Shown: in pieces, positions 8,972 through 19,800 of the stretch | How the letters are laid out: each line of letters opens with the position of its first letter | Numbering within the stretch: position 1 is the stretch's first letter | Assembly (NCBI GenBank): GCA_028819495.1 | Contig: JAPPLI010000191.1 | Coordinates: 1-64,000 of the forward strand | From: Gammaproteobacteria bacterium | Lineage (GTDB): Bacteria > Pseudomonadota > Gammaproteobacteria > Eutrophobiales > Eutrophobiaceae | Direction: 5' to 3' | Length of the DNA stretch: 64,000 bases | Position numbers and translations under genes: made by a program | The notes under the pieces: generated by a model | The model's database searches: none | Told to the model about the DNA's origin: nothing | Seen by the model: only the letters and a program-made list of their open reading frames with translations

Positions 8972-10177
8972 CTATCCATAGACCCGCCGACTTTCGAATA
9001 TGGTGGGGCTGAAGCGTTTGCCGTCACTACGCAACAGCCGTTTCAGCATGAAGTCGAACAATATGGGGTTATGTTGCCGCACCTGTTCCAGTACCTGCGC
9101 CGCGGTTTCGTCCAGGAAACCCCGCTTTCTCAGCTTACGCAGGGATATCAGCGGCACGACACCAGGCAGTGGATAGTCCGAACCGTTTACCAGGCGGTCG
9201 TGCCAAGCATCGGTTTCCAGCAGCGCTTTCAGCACTGAAGTTTTCCTGTTGCGCTGGATCACGGCCGAGATGTCGCCGAACAGCAATCCTTCAAAGCGGC
9301 GATCATTCATCAGACGCGCAAACAGGCTGAAATTGCTCACCCGGGGGCCTCTGGCGCCCTTGTCCAGGTCGCTGCTCTGTCCCAGTGAGGCGCAATGCGC
9401 CACGATCACTTTCACACCGTGCTCCAGCGGCCGGCGCAGCAACAGCGGGTTGCCGTAGTCCTGGCGGCCGCTGCCGTGTACGGCTTTTTCATCCCCGGCG
9501 TGGACCAGCAGGGGCAGGCCAAGCCGGACCAGGGCCGTGTAGAAGGCATCGCAACGAGGAGCGTCGGGGTCCATGCCCATGGCGGGGGGAAGCCATTTCA
9601 CGGCCCGTGCGCCGGCCTTGCTCGCCTGCTCCAAGGCCTCGATGGCATCCTCGCGATAGGGGTGTACCGAGGCAATCCATTCAAAATCCCCGGGGTACTC
9701 CCGGTGCAGGCGGGCGGCCAGTTCATTGGGAGTGCGAAACGCGCTCAGGTCCGGCCGACGCCGGCCGGACTCGTCATAGCTGTAATCGAAAGCCAGCAAC
9801 ATGAACCGGCTCTGCGGTGGAAACCCCTGCCTCAAGGCCAGCAGCCGGGCCAGGAAACTCTCATCTGCATTATCTTCTGCCGCGCAGGATGCATTCAGGT
9901 AGAACCGCAACTGGGTATATTGCAGCGGATGCCGGAGACTGCTCAGTTGCGGGTTGATCCAGGCGCCGCTACCGCTGTCGCCGGTGCCCAGCAGGTGCAC
10001 ATGGCCGTCCCAAATTTGATCCGGGCGCAGACCTTCGAAGGCTTGCCGTACCAGTTCGTTATTCGCCAGGGACTCCGGCAGGCGCGCCGGCAGGCAGGGA
10101 TTGAACAGCATGGGTCCACGCAGGCAACCGCTCACGCTCAACCCGCCCAACAGTGCAAGGAAATCACGCCGGTTCAC
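8972..10177 (-). CDS. Amidohydrolase-family (TIM-barrel) protein with Tat-type lipoprotein signal
   Basis: MNRRDFLALLGGLSVSGC N-terminus; IWDGHVHLLGTG, LPLLVHAGDE, VIVAHCASLG, LVNGSDYPL. Confidence 0.8.
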   Translation of the reverse strand: MNRRDFLALLGGLSVSGCLRGPMLFNPCLPARLPESLANNELVRQAFEGLRPDQIWDGHVHLLGTGDSGSGAWINPQLSSLRHPLQYTQLRFYLNASCAAEDNADESFLARLLALRQGFPPQSRFMLLAFDYSYDESGRRRPDLSAFRTPNELAARLHREYPGDFEWIASVHPYREDAIEALEQASKAGARAVKWLPPAMGMDPDAPRCDAFYTALVRLGLPLLVHAGDEKAVHGSGRQDYGNPLLLRRPLEHGVKVIVAHCASLGQSSDLDKGARGPRVSNFSLFARLMNDRRFEGLLFGDISAVIQRNRKTSVLKALLETDAWHDRLVNGSDYPLPGVVPLISLRKLRKRGFLDETAAQVLEQVRQHNPILFDFMLKRLLRSDGKRFSPTIFESRRVYG

Positions 10178-10180
10178 GGC

Positions 10181-10969
10181 TTATTCCGTGGCCGAGGAAC
10201 TGTCTTCCACCGTATCCTCAGCCCGGCGCTTGACAAACCTGCCCAGGATCAGGCCCAGTTCGAACAACAACCATACGGGCACCGCCAGCAACACCTGGGA
10301 GATGATGTCCGGCGGGGTCAGTAACATACCGACCGTGAATGCGCCGACGATGATATAAGCGCGTTTCCTCGCCAGTGATTCAACCGAAGCAAGTCCCGTA
10401 TAAACGAAAAGGATAATGGCGATGGGCACTTCAAAGGCAATGCCGAACGCAAAGAACATCTTGAGGATGAAATTCAGGTAATGGCCGATGTCGGTCATTA
10501 CGGTAACGCCGACCGGCGCAGTGGAAGTCAGGAACGCAAACAACAGGGGGAACACAATGAAGAAGGCGAAAGCGCAACCCAGGTAGAACAACAGCACGCT
10601 GCTCGAGAGCAACGGCAGCACCAGGCGCCGTTCATTTTGATACAGCCCCGGCGCGACAAACGCCCACGCCTGGTACAACAGGTACGGCACGGACACGAAC
10701 ACAGCGGCAAAGAAGGTGAGTTTGAACGGCACCAGGAAAGGCGATGCCACTTCTGTGGCAATCATGCTGCTCTCATCAGGTAACTGCGCCAGCAGCGGGC
10801 CGGCTATCAGGGCGTAAATGTCGTTGGCGAATACGCTGAGGCCGAGAAAGATGACAAACACACAGGCCAGGCAGCGCAACAGCCTGTCACGCAGTTCGGC
10901 AAGGTGAGCGATGAGAGGCTGTTCCGTATCGGTATCGGGACGGGGGGAATCGTCCGCCATGGGATTCAA
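10181..10969 (-). CDS. tatC: Sec-independent protein translocase TatC
   Basis: [51 protein letters not shown]. Confidence 0.97.
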   Translation of the reverse strand: MNPMADDSPRPDTDTEQPLIAHLAELRDRLLRCLACVFVIFLGLSVFANDIYALIAGPLLAQLPDESSMIATEVASPFLVPFKLTFFAAVFVSVPYLLYQAWAFVAPGLYQNERRLVLPLLSSSVLLFYLGCAFAFFIVFPLLFAFLTSTAPVGVTVMTDIGHYLNFILKMFFAFGIAFEVPIAIILFVYTGLASVESLARKRAYIIVGAFTVGMLLTPPDIISQVLLAVPVWLLFELGLILGRFVKRRAEDTVEDSSSATE

Positions 10970-11232
10970 TCTTCGGTTGTCTTGATCTTGCCGTGTTTGT
11001 CCGGGGCAATGTCCATCAGCTTATCCATTTGCTCCACCTGTTCGGAAAAATCCCTTACTTCATCGATACGCAACTGTTGTTCGAACTCGTACTTGGCCTG
11101 CGTGACATAACGGCGCAGTTTTGCCGCCCACCTGCCGGCATCCCTCACCAGTCCGGGCAACCTCTCGGGGCCGGCCACCAGCAGCGAGACCACGGCAATG
11201 ACCAGCAGTTCCCAGAAACCGATGTCAAACAT
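10966..11232 (-). CDS. tatB: Sec-independent protein translocase TatB
   Basis: [35 protein letters not shown]. Confidence 0.95.
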   Translation of the reverse strand: MFDIGFWELLVIAVVSLLVAGPERLPGLVRDAGRWAAKLRRYVTQAKYEFEQQLRIDEVRDFSEQVEQMDKLMDIAPDKHGKIKTTED

Positions 11233-11252
11233 GGGGTATCAGACGGGCGCGC

Positions 11253-11477
11253 TCAGGATTCGGCCGGTTTCCCTTTCTGGCCGTCCTCCACCTCGCCCTC
11301 AATGACCTTGCCGCCTGAAGAATCTTTTCCACTGTCGGGGTCATCGTCTTTAATTGCATTTCGGAAACCTTTGATTGCATTGCCCAGGTCGCCGCCGATG
11401 CTCCCCAGCTTTTTGGTTCCAAACAACAGGGCGACGATTACCATAATGATCCCCAGTTCCCAGATACCAAAACTCAT
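11253..11477 (-). CDS. tatA: Sec-independent protein translocase TatA
   Basis: [41 protein letters not shown]. Confidence 0.95.
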   Translation of the reverse strand: MSFGIWELGIIMVIVALLFGTKKLGSIGGDLGNAIKGFRNAIKDDDPDSGKDSSGGKVIEGEVEDGQKGKPAES

Positions 11478-11574
11478 ATTTCATCTCCAACAGAACGATT
11501 AGCAGTAATAATTATGACACAGAGGGGAAAAGGACACAGAAAAATCTGGTTTCAAATATCAGGCGTAACTATCA

Positions 11575-11613
11575 GGGGCCGGGGTAAAATTCACCGGATT
11601 TTACCCCGGCCCC
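11575..11613. repeat. Palindrome family C
   Basis: ggggccggggtaaaat tcaccgg attttaccccggcccc, perfect 16-bp arms. Confidence 0.9.
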
Positions 11614-11618
11614 CTGTC

Positions 11619-11930
11619 TTAGTTTCTGCCTGCCTTCTCATCAAGGCCGGACTGGCCGAAACGCCGTTCCAGTTCGGAGAACACTTCGGCGGGATGAACA
11701 TTCAGGTGGGACAACAGGACCAGTGTGTGAAACCATAAATCCGCAGTTTCGTGTATCACGGCCTGCGATTCACCGGCTGTTGCAGCCTCAACCAGTTCCC
11801 ATGATTCCTCTTCTATTTTTTCCAGAATACCGGCTCTTCCTTTCTCATACAGGGAAGCCACATAGGATGTCTCCGGGTCGCCTCCCTTCCGCTCAATCAA
11901 CACGTCCGCCAATTCATGTATGATGTTCAT
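11619..11930 (-). CDS. hisE: Phosphoribosyl-ATP diphosphatase
   Basis: [42 protein letters not shown]. Confidence 0.93.
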   Translation of the reverse strand: MNIIHELADVLIERKGGDPETSYVASLYEKGRAGILEKIEEESWELVEAATAGESQAVIHETADLWFHTLVLLSHLNVHPAEVFSELERRFGQSGLDEKAGRN

Positions 11931-11946
11931 TACCAGTTCTCCCCCT

Positions 11947-12348
11947 TCATTTGTCGTAGATTGTCTCAGGGTCTTTTATGACCGGATCGGCTTCCTCCCA
12001 ACCCGCCTCCGTCTTGCGCAGGAAAAAGCAGCTTTCCCGGCCGGTGTGACAGGCAATTCCTCCTTGCTGATCGACCCGCAGCAGCAGCGTGTCCCGGTCG
12101 CAGTCCAGCCGGATTTCCCTGATGCGCTGCTCGAAGCCTGATTGTTCTCCCTTGCGCCACAGGCTGTTCCTCGACCTGGACCAATATACCGCGCGGCCTT
12201 CCGCGCAGCTAAGTCGCAGGGCTTCCCGGTTCATCCAGGCAAGCATCAGGACCCGTCCTGTGGCATGGTCCTGGGTGACCACCGGAAGCAGGCCGTCCGC
12301 GTTCCAGTTGACCTGCTCCAACCAATCCGGATTATTCATTTCTGACAT
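11947..12348 (-). CDS. hisI: Phosphoribosyl-AMP cyclohydrolase
   Basis: [70 protein letters not shown]. Confidence 0.95.
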   Translation of the reverse strand: MSEMNNPDWLEQVNWNADGLLPVVTQDHATGRVLMLAWMNREALRLSCAEGRAVYWSRSRNSLWRKGEQSGFEQRIREIRLDCDRDTLLLRVDQQGGIACHTGRESCFFLRKTEAGWEEADPVIKDPETIYDK

Positions 12349-12351
12349 GAG

Positions 12352-13125
12352 TTAACTCCTTACCTCTATACCGTGGTGCGCCATCTTCTGTTTTGCCTGC
12401 CCCACCGTATATTCGCCGAAATGGAAAATGCTGGCCGCCAGCACTGCATCGGCCTTACCCTCGATAACGCCCTCTACCAGGTGCTCCAGGTTCCCGACAC
12501 CGCCGGACGCTATCACCGGGATACTGACGGCAGAGCTGACCGCGCGCGTCAGGGACAGGTCAAAACCGTCCCTGGTGCCGTCCCTGTCCATGCTGGTCAG
12601 GAGAATTTCCCCGGCGCCGTAACCGGTCATTTTTTTGGCCCAGCGAACGGCGTCAATATCGGTTTCCCGGCGTCCTCCGTGGGTATATACATGCCACTCT
12701 GCCAATTCTCCGGCAGCGCCGGCCCGTTTTGCGTCAATCGCTACCACAATACACTGCGAACCGAATTCTCGGGTCGCTTCCCGGACAAACTCAGGATTAA
12801 TTACCGCGGCGGTATTGATACTGATTTTGTCGGCGCCGGCATTCAACAGGCGGCGAATATCATCCAGCGTGCGGATGCCGCCTCCCACGGTGAGTGGAAT
12901 GAAAACCTGTCCTGCGACCGCCTCCACCACGTGCAACATGGTATCCCGTTCCTCGTTGCTGGCGGTAATGTCGAGGAATGCCAATTCGTCTGCTCCCTGA
13001 TCGTCATAACAACGCGCAACCTCCAGCGGGTCGCCGGCATCCCTGATATCGACGAACCTGACTCCCTTGACGACGCGTCCGGCGTCCACATCCAGGCAGG
13101 GAATGATACGTTTTGCCAGTCCCAT
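12352..13125 (-). CDS. hisF: Imidazole glycerol phosphate synthase subunit HisF
   Basis: [52 protein letters not shown]. Confidence 0.97.
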   Translation of the reverse strand: MGLAKRIIPCLDVDAGRVVKGVRFVDIRDAGDPLEVARCYDDQGADELAFLDITASNEERDTMLHVVEAVAGQVFIPLTVGGGIRTLDDIRRLLNAGADKISINTAAVINPEFVREATREFGSQCIVVAIDAKRAGAAGELAEWHVYTHGGRRETDIDAVRWAKKMTGYGAGEILLTSMDRDGTRDGFDLSLTRAVSSAVSIPVIASGGVGNLEHLVEGVIEGKADAVLAASIFHFGEYTVGQAKQKMAHHGIEVRS

Positions 13126-13178
13126 GACTATTCAAAATGTGCCGACCGGGACGGAATTACCCGACCTGCCGCACCGAA

Positions 13179-13937
13179 TCAAGCGCCATCAGCGTCCTGG
13201 ATCCGGCAAAGCTCATCGACCAGGTCAAGGGCCTGTTTCAGGTCGAGACTGCCCTCGTAGATAGCGCGACCGGTGATCGCGCCGGCGATGCCTTCGGCGG
13301 CGACGGAACACAAGGCTTTGATATCCTCCAGGTCTTTTATCCCGCCGGAGGCTATGACCGGGATCGTCACTGATCTTGCGAGTTGCACGCTGGTCTCTAT
13401 ATTAACCCTGCTCATCATGCCGTCACGGCCGATGTCGGTGAAAATGATGGCGGATACCCCGTCCTGTTCGAAACGCTGGGCGATATCAATGACGTCGTGA
13501 TGGGACAGTTTGGACCAGCCGTTCGTGGCCAGCTTACCGTTTTTCGCATCCAGGCCGACAATAACATGCCCGGGAAATTCCAGGCAGATATCGGAAACAA
13601 AGTGGGGTGTCGTAACCGCTCGGGTCCCGATAATTACGTAGTTAACCCCCACGTCCAGGTAGGTCTGGATCGTGTCTTCATCCCGAATTCCTCCGCCGGC
13701 CTGAATTTCAATGTCGGGATGCTCTTCGGCTATATCATGGATAATGTCGGCATTCACGGGGCGCCCTGAAACCGCTCCGTCAAGATCGATGATATGCAGC
13801 CTTTTCGCGCCGACTTCAACCCATTTCGTTGCCATTGCAACCGGGTCGTTGTTGTAAATGGTTTCTTCGCCCATATCTCCCTGGCGCAAACGGACACATT
13901 TACCGTTTTTTATATCAATCGCGGGAATTAACAGCAT
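13179..13937 (-). CDS. hisA: ProFAR isomerase
   Basis: [43 protein letters not shown]. Confidence 0.97.
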   Translation of the reverse strand: MLLIPAIDIKNGKCVRLRQGDMGEETIYNNDPVAMATKWVEVGAKRLHIIDLDGAVSGRPVNADIIHDIAEEHPDIEIQAGGGIRDEDTIQTYLDVGVNYVIIGTRAVTTPHFVSDICLEFPGHVIVGLDAKNGKLATNGWSKLSHHDVIDIAQRFEQDGVSAIIFTDIGRDGMMSRVNIETSVQLARSVTIPVIASGGIKDLEDIKALCSVAAEGIAGAITGRAIYEGSLDLKQALDLVDELCRIQDADGA

Positions 13938-14080
13938 GGCACGTTTCCGGATCTATAAAGATATCAGACACCCCGACTATTCTGGATATTAACCAGGGAG
14001 ACGCATGTAAGAAACGAAAACATTTGTAATTAATGTTAGCACAGTATTACAACAATGCCGGAAAAGTTACCGGCCAATTT

Positions 14081-16834
14081 CTAATGCGCCTCATCCCAGT
14101 TGGCGCCGGTACCGATGTCAACGATCAAGGGTACGCTCAACCCGGCTGCGCCGGACATCAGGTTGCGAATTTCCCGTGCATATTCAACCACCTCCGCTTC
14201 CGCAACCTCAAATACCAGTTCATCATGAACCTGCATGATCATCCTGATATTTTTTCCGGAACGCAACAGTTTTTTATCAATTTCGATCATCGCCCGTTTG
14301 ATGATATCGGCTGCCGTTCCCTGCATCGGTGCATTGATGGCGGTGCGCTCCGCGTATTGGCGCCTGGCGGCGTTGCGGGCCGCGATATCGGGCAGGTACA
14401 GGCGCCGTTTGAAAACAGTCTCCACATAACCGGTCTCCCTGGCCCGGATGCGTGTCGCGTCCATGTATTCCTTTACGCCGGGATACCGTTCAAAATACTT
14501 ATCCACGTAACGCCGTGCCGAGCCCCTGTCTATTCCCAGTTGCCTGGCCAGGCCGAATGCCGACATGCCATAAATCAGGCCGAAGTTGATGGCCTTGGCA
14601 GCCCTGCGCTGCTCGGGACTGACCTCGGCCATGCTGGCCCCGAAGACCTCGGCTGCGGTGGCCCGGTGAATGTCGCTGCCTGCGGCAAACGCGGCCAGCA
14701 GGGCGGCGTCAGCAGATAAATGCGCCATGATCCGGAGTTCAATCTGGGAATAGTCCGCAGCCAGGAGCACGTTTCCGGGAGAGGCGATGAATGCCCGGCG
14801 TATTTTTCTGCCTTCCTCCGTGCGGATCGGAATGTTCTGCAGGTTGGGATCCGATGAGGACAACCTGCCCGTCGCGGCAACGGCCTGGTGGTAGGAGGTA
14901 TGGACGCGCCCGCTGTCCTGGTTGACCTGCTCGGGCAGGCGATCCGTGTAGGTGGATTTCAACTTGCTGAACTCCCTGTGTCTCAGGATCAATGCCGGCA
15001 ATTCGTGCTCCGCGGCCAGTTCCTGCAACACGGATTCAGCGGTTGATGGCTGTCCCGTCGGGGTCCTGGCCGTCACCGGCAATTGCATTTTTTCATAGAG
15101 AACCTCCTGTATCTGCTTGGGAGAGCCGATATTGAATGACTGGCCCGCCAGCCGGTGCGCCTGTTGCTCCACTTGCTGCATCTGTTCCTTCAGTTCATCG
15201 CTTTGCCGCTTCAACATTTCCTTGTCGACCAGTACCCCGTTGCGTTCCATGCGCGCAATGACATCAAGCAGGGGCATCTCCATGCGCGTATACAGTTCCC
15301 GCAACCCCGGCTGCGCGGCCAGTTTCGGCCAGAGCGTCCGGTGCAGGCGCAGGGTAATGTCCGCGTCCGCCGCCGCGTAGGCAGCCGCCTGCTCTACGGG
15401 AACCTGGTTGAAGGACACCTGTTTGGCCCCCTTTCCTGCCACATCTTCATAGCTGGTGACGGTTTTATCCAGGTATTTCCTTGCCAGGCTGGTCATGTCA
15501 TGGCGGGTGCCCACGCTGTCCAGCACGTAGGATTGCAGCATTGAATCATGGGCAATGCCGTTCAATCCCACGCGGTAGTTGGCCAGCACGTTTCGATCGT
15601 ATTTCAGGTTCTGGCCGACAACCCGCGGTGTATCCGATTCCAGCAGGGGGCGCAGTTTTTCCAGGACCTTGCGGCGCGAGATCTGTTTCGGCGCCCCGTC
15701 GTAATCATGGGCGACGGGCACGTAGGCCGCTTCGCCGGGGCGTACGGAAAACGACAGGCCCACCAGTTCCGCGCGCATATAATCCAGGCTGGTAGTTTCC
15801 GTATCGAAGGCAAAAATCTCTGCGCCGGCCAGCTTGTCGACCCAGCGTTCCAGGTGTTCGACCGTCAAAACCGTTTCATATTTTTCCTCCGTCGTTTCCA
15901 CGTCCTGCTCATCCTGCAAACCTGCGGATGTTTCCTGTTCCTGCGCTGGCACAGGCGTTTCAGGCGCGGCGCGTCCGGCGCCGTTTACGTCCGGCAGCCA
16001 GCTGCGGAAACCCCAGCGCCGGTAATGTTCCCTCAACGCCACCTTATCCTGATCGGCGATCAACAGCCGTTTAGGTTCGACCGGCAATTCCAGGTCGGTT
16101 TTCAGGGTGACGAGCTCCTTGCTCAACGGGATCTGGTCCAGGTTCTCACGCAGGTATTCCCCGACCTTGCCGGGAAAGCTGTCCGCCCTGGCTACGATCT
16201 CGTCCAGGCTGCCATGTTCCGCCAACCACTTGACCGCGGTCTTGGGCCCCACCTTGGGAATCCCCGGCACGTTGTCCGATGTGTCGCCGATCAACGCCAG
16301 GTAATCGACGATACGCTCCGGCGGCACCCCGTACTTTTCGATCACGCCGGCCCTGTCAAAGCGGGTATTGTTCATGGTATTGATCAGGTGAATATCGTCA
16401 TTGACGATCTGCGCCAGGTCCTTGTCTCCGGTGGATACCAGTGTCTGCAACCCTGCGCCCGCCGCCCGGGCCGCCAGGGTGGCGATCACGTCATCGGCTT
16501 CCACGTTGTCGATGAGTAGCAAGGGAACGCCCAGGGCGCGGATAATTTCATGCAGGGGTTCAATCTGGGCTACCAGGTCGGGTGGCGCCGGAGGACGGTT
16601 AGCCTTGTACTCGGGATACAGGTCGTTGCGGAAACTCTTTCCCTTGGCATCGAACACGACCGCAAAATAATCCGGCTGCTCTTCCTTGAGCAGTTTGCGC
16701 AACATATTGATAACGCCGAATATGGCCCCGGTCGGCTCTTTCTGAGAGTTCGTGAGGCCCGGCATGGCGTGGTAGGCCCGGAACAGGTAATAGGACCCGT
16801 CCACCAGGGCGAGTAATTTTTTGGGGTTGGTCAT
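14081..16834 (-). CDS. polA: DNA polymerase I
   Basis: MTNPKKLLALVDGSYYLFRAYHAMP 5'-exonuclease start; LLAADYSQIELRIMAHLS, RRAAKAINFGLIYGMSAFGLA, MIMQVHDELVFEV. Confidence 0.97.
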   Translation of the reverse strand: MTNPKKLLALVDGSYYLFRAYHAMPGLTNSQKEPTGAIFGVINMLRKLLKEEQPDYFAVVFDAKGKSFRNDLYPEYKANRPPAPPDLVAQIEPLHEIIRALGVPLLLIDNVEADDVIATLAARAAGAGLQTLVSTGDKDLAQIVNDDIHLINTMNNTRFDRAGVIEKYGVPPERIVDYLALIGDTSDNVPGIPKVGPKTAVKWLAEHGSLDEIVARADSFPGKVGEYLRENLDQIPLSKELVTLKTDLELPVEPKRLLIADQDKVALREHYRRWGFRSWLPDVNGAGRAAPETPVPAQEQETSAGLQDEQDVETTEEKYETVLTVEHLERWVDKLAGAEIFAFDTETTSLDYMRAELVGLSFSVRPGEAAYVPVAHDYDGAPKQISRRKVLEKLRPLLESDTPRVVGQNLKYDRNVLANYRVGLNGIAHDSMLQSYVLDSVGTRHDMTSLARKYLDKTVTSYEDVAGKGAKQVSFNQVPVEQAAAYAAADADITLRLHRTLWPKLAAQPGLRELYTRMEMPLLDVIARMERNGVLVDKEMLKRQSDELKEQMQQVEQQAHRLAGQSFNIGSPKQIQEVLYEKMQLPVTARTPTGQPSTAESVLQELAAEHELPALILRHREFSKLKSTYTDRLPEQVNQDSGRVHTSYHQAVAATGRLSSSDPNLQNIPIRTEEGRKIRRAFIASPGNVLLAADYSQIELRIMAHLSADAALLAAFAAGSDIHRATAAEVFGASMAEVSPEQRRAAKAINFGLIYGMSAFGLARQLGIDRGSARRYVDKYFERYPGVKEYMDATRIRARETGYVETVFKRRLYLPDIAARNAARRQYAERTAINAPMQGTAADIIKRAMIEIDKKLLRSGKNIRMIMQVHDELVFEVAEAEVVEYAREIRNLMSGAAGLSVPLIVDIGTGANWDEAH

Positions 16835-16841
16835 TTCAGGA

Positions 16842-19800
16842 CTATTCCAAATCCAGCTTATCAGAACCAGAGAGTAATTTTGGCGCTTTGCGCATTTGTG
16901 CCGGGACTGATGGTATTTCACTGCCTTGAATACAGTCACTTTCAACTACTGCTTTGAGCAGCTTATCTTGCTCAGGATAGCGCTCCACTGTTGCTGTTAA
17001 TATCCATAGCAGTTCAAGCAATTCAGTTGTGAACTGACTGGTCCAGGATTCGGGACGAATATCATCAAGTGGCGATGATTTTTTGCCCGCGCCTTTTTTC
17101 ATGCGATATTTCAACCACGACTGCACTACCTTGAGGCCGGAGACTTCGAACTCATAGACATCTTCTGTTATCGGCTTGAATTCGCCGTCACCGACAAAGA
17201 GCGTCTGTTTCGTTTTGTCGTACAAAAACCCTGTTGGGTAGTCTTCTGGAGAACTGGAAACAGCTTTGACACACTTGGTCCTACCAGGCGGAACTTGACC
17301 AACTACAAATTCCGGTGGGATGAACCGTTCACAGTAAGTATGTAACCAAAGTAGCCGAGCGCCAATGCTGCGCGCCTGCTCAAAGAGTACAGCATTTTTT
17401 GTGATTGGTATTCGCAGTTGATGTGTTTCGAGTTCCTCAGCAAAACTGGCGGTAAAGGAGGGATGTGCCAATATTCCGTAAAGGTAAGCCAGGAAGTCCT
17501 GAGGTTCGACTTCGCGTTCATAAGCTTTTTCGAGAATTTCAAGTAGTCCTGGCAGGATGTTGGGCTCTGATGTGTCTTGGGAACGGTACAGGGGAATCGT
17601 ATCTTTTGCTCCACGGCCAGAAAAATGGTGCAGGTCAGGTATTAATGCCGAACAAGTCAGTGCCGGCCCTGCTCCAAGGGGTTGTGAGAACAAGCTTGAC
17701 AGGTACACCTGATGTTCACTGTACACGTTCCAAAGGTCAGGCCGAGGTCGGGATATTAAACGACTATCAGCGATCAAGTATTGTCGATCAAAAGATCGAT
17801 ATGCATACCGGGTCACTGAAGGGATTGGAGATTTTGTTGGCAAGAGAGCGATGGCAGTAGAATCACTTTGTCCAGACAGGTTGTTGCGATAATTACCATG
17901 AATAGTACGGTCCCCGGTTTCCCGAAATGCTGCAGCGCGGTCAGCGGCTTGCATCAGCCCTTCCCAGCGCCGCCCTAATAATTCCAGGCCCTCCGCGATT
18001 GGCCAGGTTCTCTTCAACTGTACTCCGGAATGTTGCCATGGCATAAGATCGGTCAATAAGGGCCAGGAAAAGTACTTGCTGTTCTCAACCATTGGTCGAA
18101 ATGGGTCTTGCCAATCAGTTGGACAATCCTGCCACTTAACAGCATCAAAGTCGTGAATGGTGTCGAGTTTGGCGAGTTTTTCTTTGCGTGTTCCCTCAAT
18201 GCATGTGTAATGAACAGTCGCGGGTTCATCGGGGTCTACCCCTTTTAGGCGGATGGCTATGGCGATAGCGACGGGAGTCTGAATAGCAAAGACGTTCTCA
18301 CTCTGTCGTGTCCCGCGTCCTTCACCACCCAGATCGATAATCCAAATCTCATCGCATATTTTCCGCATGTGCTCGCGCATCCCCGAAAAAGCATCACCAT
18401 CCAGGTAACTTGATGCACTGATAAAACTGACAATTCCTGGGCCGCCAGAAGTATCATGCTCAAACACCTTCCAAAGCGCCCAGCGCCAGAAATAAACGTA
18501 GTAGTTGTACAGGTTCTTAATATGTCCTCCGTACCCCGCTGCTTTAGCTGGCGCAATAAAATCCCTCAATATCGGCGAAATGTTTTTTATATTATCCCCT
18601 TCGTCTCCCCAGCGAACCCAGCCACCTGTGCGCGCTTTATTATCTCCCCTGGCTGCCTCATGGCGGTCATAGGGAGGGTTCCCAACGCAAACGATAACAG
18701 GAACTTCACTTTTAACGCTCAATGCTTTGGCGTGCTGCTCGGCTACAGGTTCCTGATAAAGGGTCACTTGGGGAGGTTCTGCATTCGGACTTTCAAGAGT
18801 GTCGGTCAGGTAGATATGAAGTCCGTCATCAGGTAATGATGATCCATACTCACGCAGGGTTTGGCTGATGCGAAGTTCGCTTACTGCGTAAGGTCCGACC
18901 ATCCACTCGAATCCGTATAGATTATTTGCAAGTTCAGTAGCCTTGCCGGGTACGGCGCCTTTTCCCTGCTCTTCCTTGACGCGAGCAAGAGCGTGATCAA
19001 TTATGCCCAGAAGGTATGTCCCTGTCCCAACGGCAGGGTCCAGTGTAATTACCCCTGCATCGGCAAAGCCAAGCGGTTTTTTCAATTGCGTGGCGAGCAG
19101 CTTATCGAGCAGGCGCACTTGAGCGCGAACTACTTCAAGAGGGGTGTAGTAAACACCTGCATCCTTGCGTAATTCCGGGTCATAAGCTGCCAGAAAATCT
19201 TCATAGAAATATAGCCAGAAACCTTGTGTATCAGTAAGTGCCTGAGGTGACACCACGTCGATAATGCGTAACAGGAGGTTAAACGATGTTGAAATCTCTT
19301 TGCGCGCTTTTTGGTCAGTCAGAAGTTGCATCGCGCGTGAGAGGAGACCGTATTGTTCTTTGAATGCTGTAGTACTTTGACTTTGATCCAACGGATCAAT
19401 TCCTTCCGTGCGGGCCAACAATAGTGCGAAGGTAACCGTTTGGGCATACGCATCTGCAAATTGTTTATCGGAAGCATCGGGGAAAAGAAGCTGACGCCAT
19501 TCATCTGCGAGTTTGACAATCGGGGAACCCGTGTCCTTGAGCACATCTGACACATCGTCACGAAGCATTCGACACAATGGAGCAAGAAACCTAGCAAAAC
19601 CTTTTAGATCGATTTTGCCTTTTTTGTCGGTGGGTATAATCGGTTCCCATAACAAGAAATCCCGCAAAAGAGAAATCAGGGCTTGAGCATCTTGGAGAGT
19701 GACGGCGTCTTTGCCATCTGAAGATACATCGCCTGAGAGTCTTATGATGGTGTCGACCCGCTCCCCGTTACGATACAGTGACCACTCATTACCATCCGTG

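Noticed and set aside
9395-10324. 309-aa plus-strand ORF opposite the amidohydrolase gene
   Set aside because: Antisense shadow ORF; the minus-strand frame has clear family motifs
15548-16519. 323-aa plus-strand ORF opposite polA
   Set aside because: Antisense shadow of a strongly conserved gene
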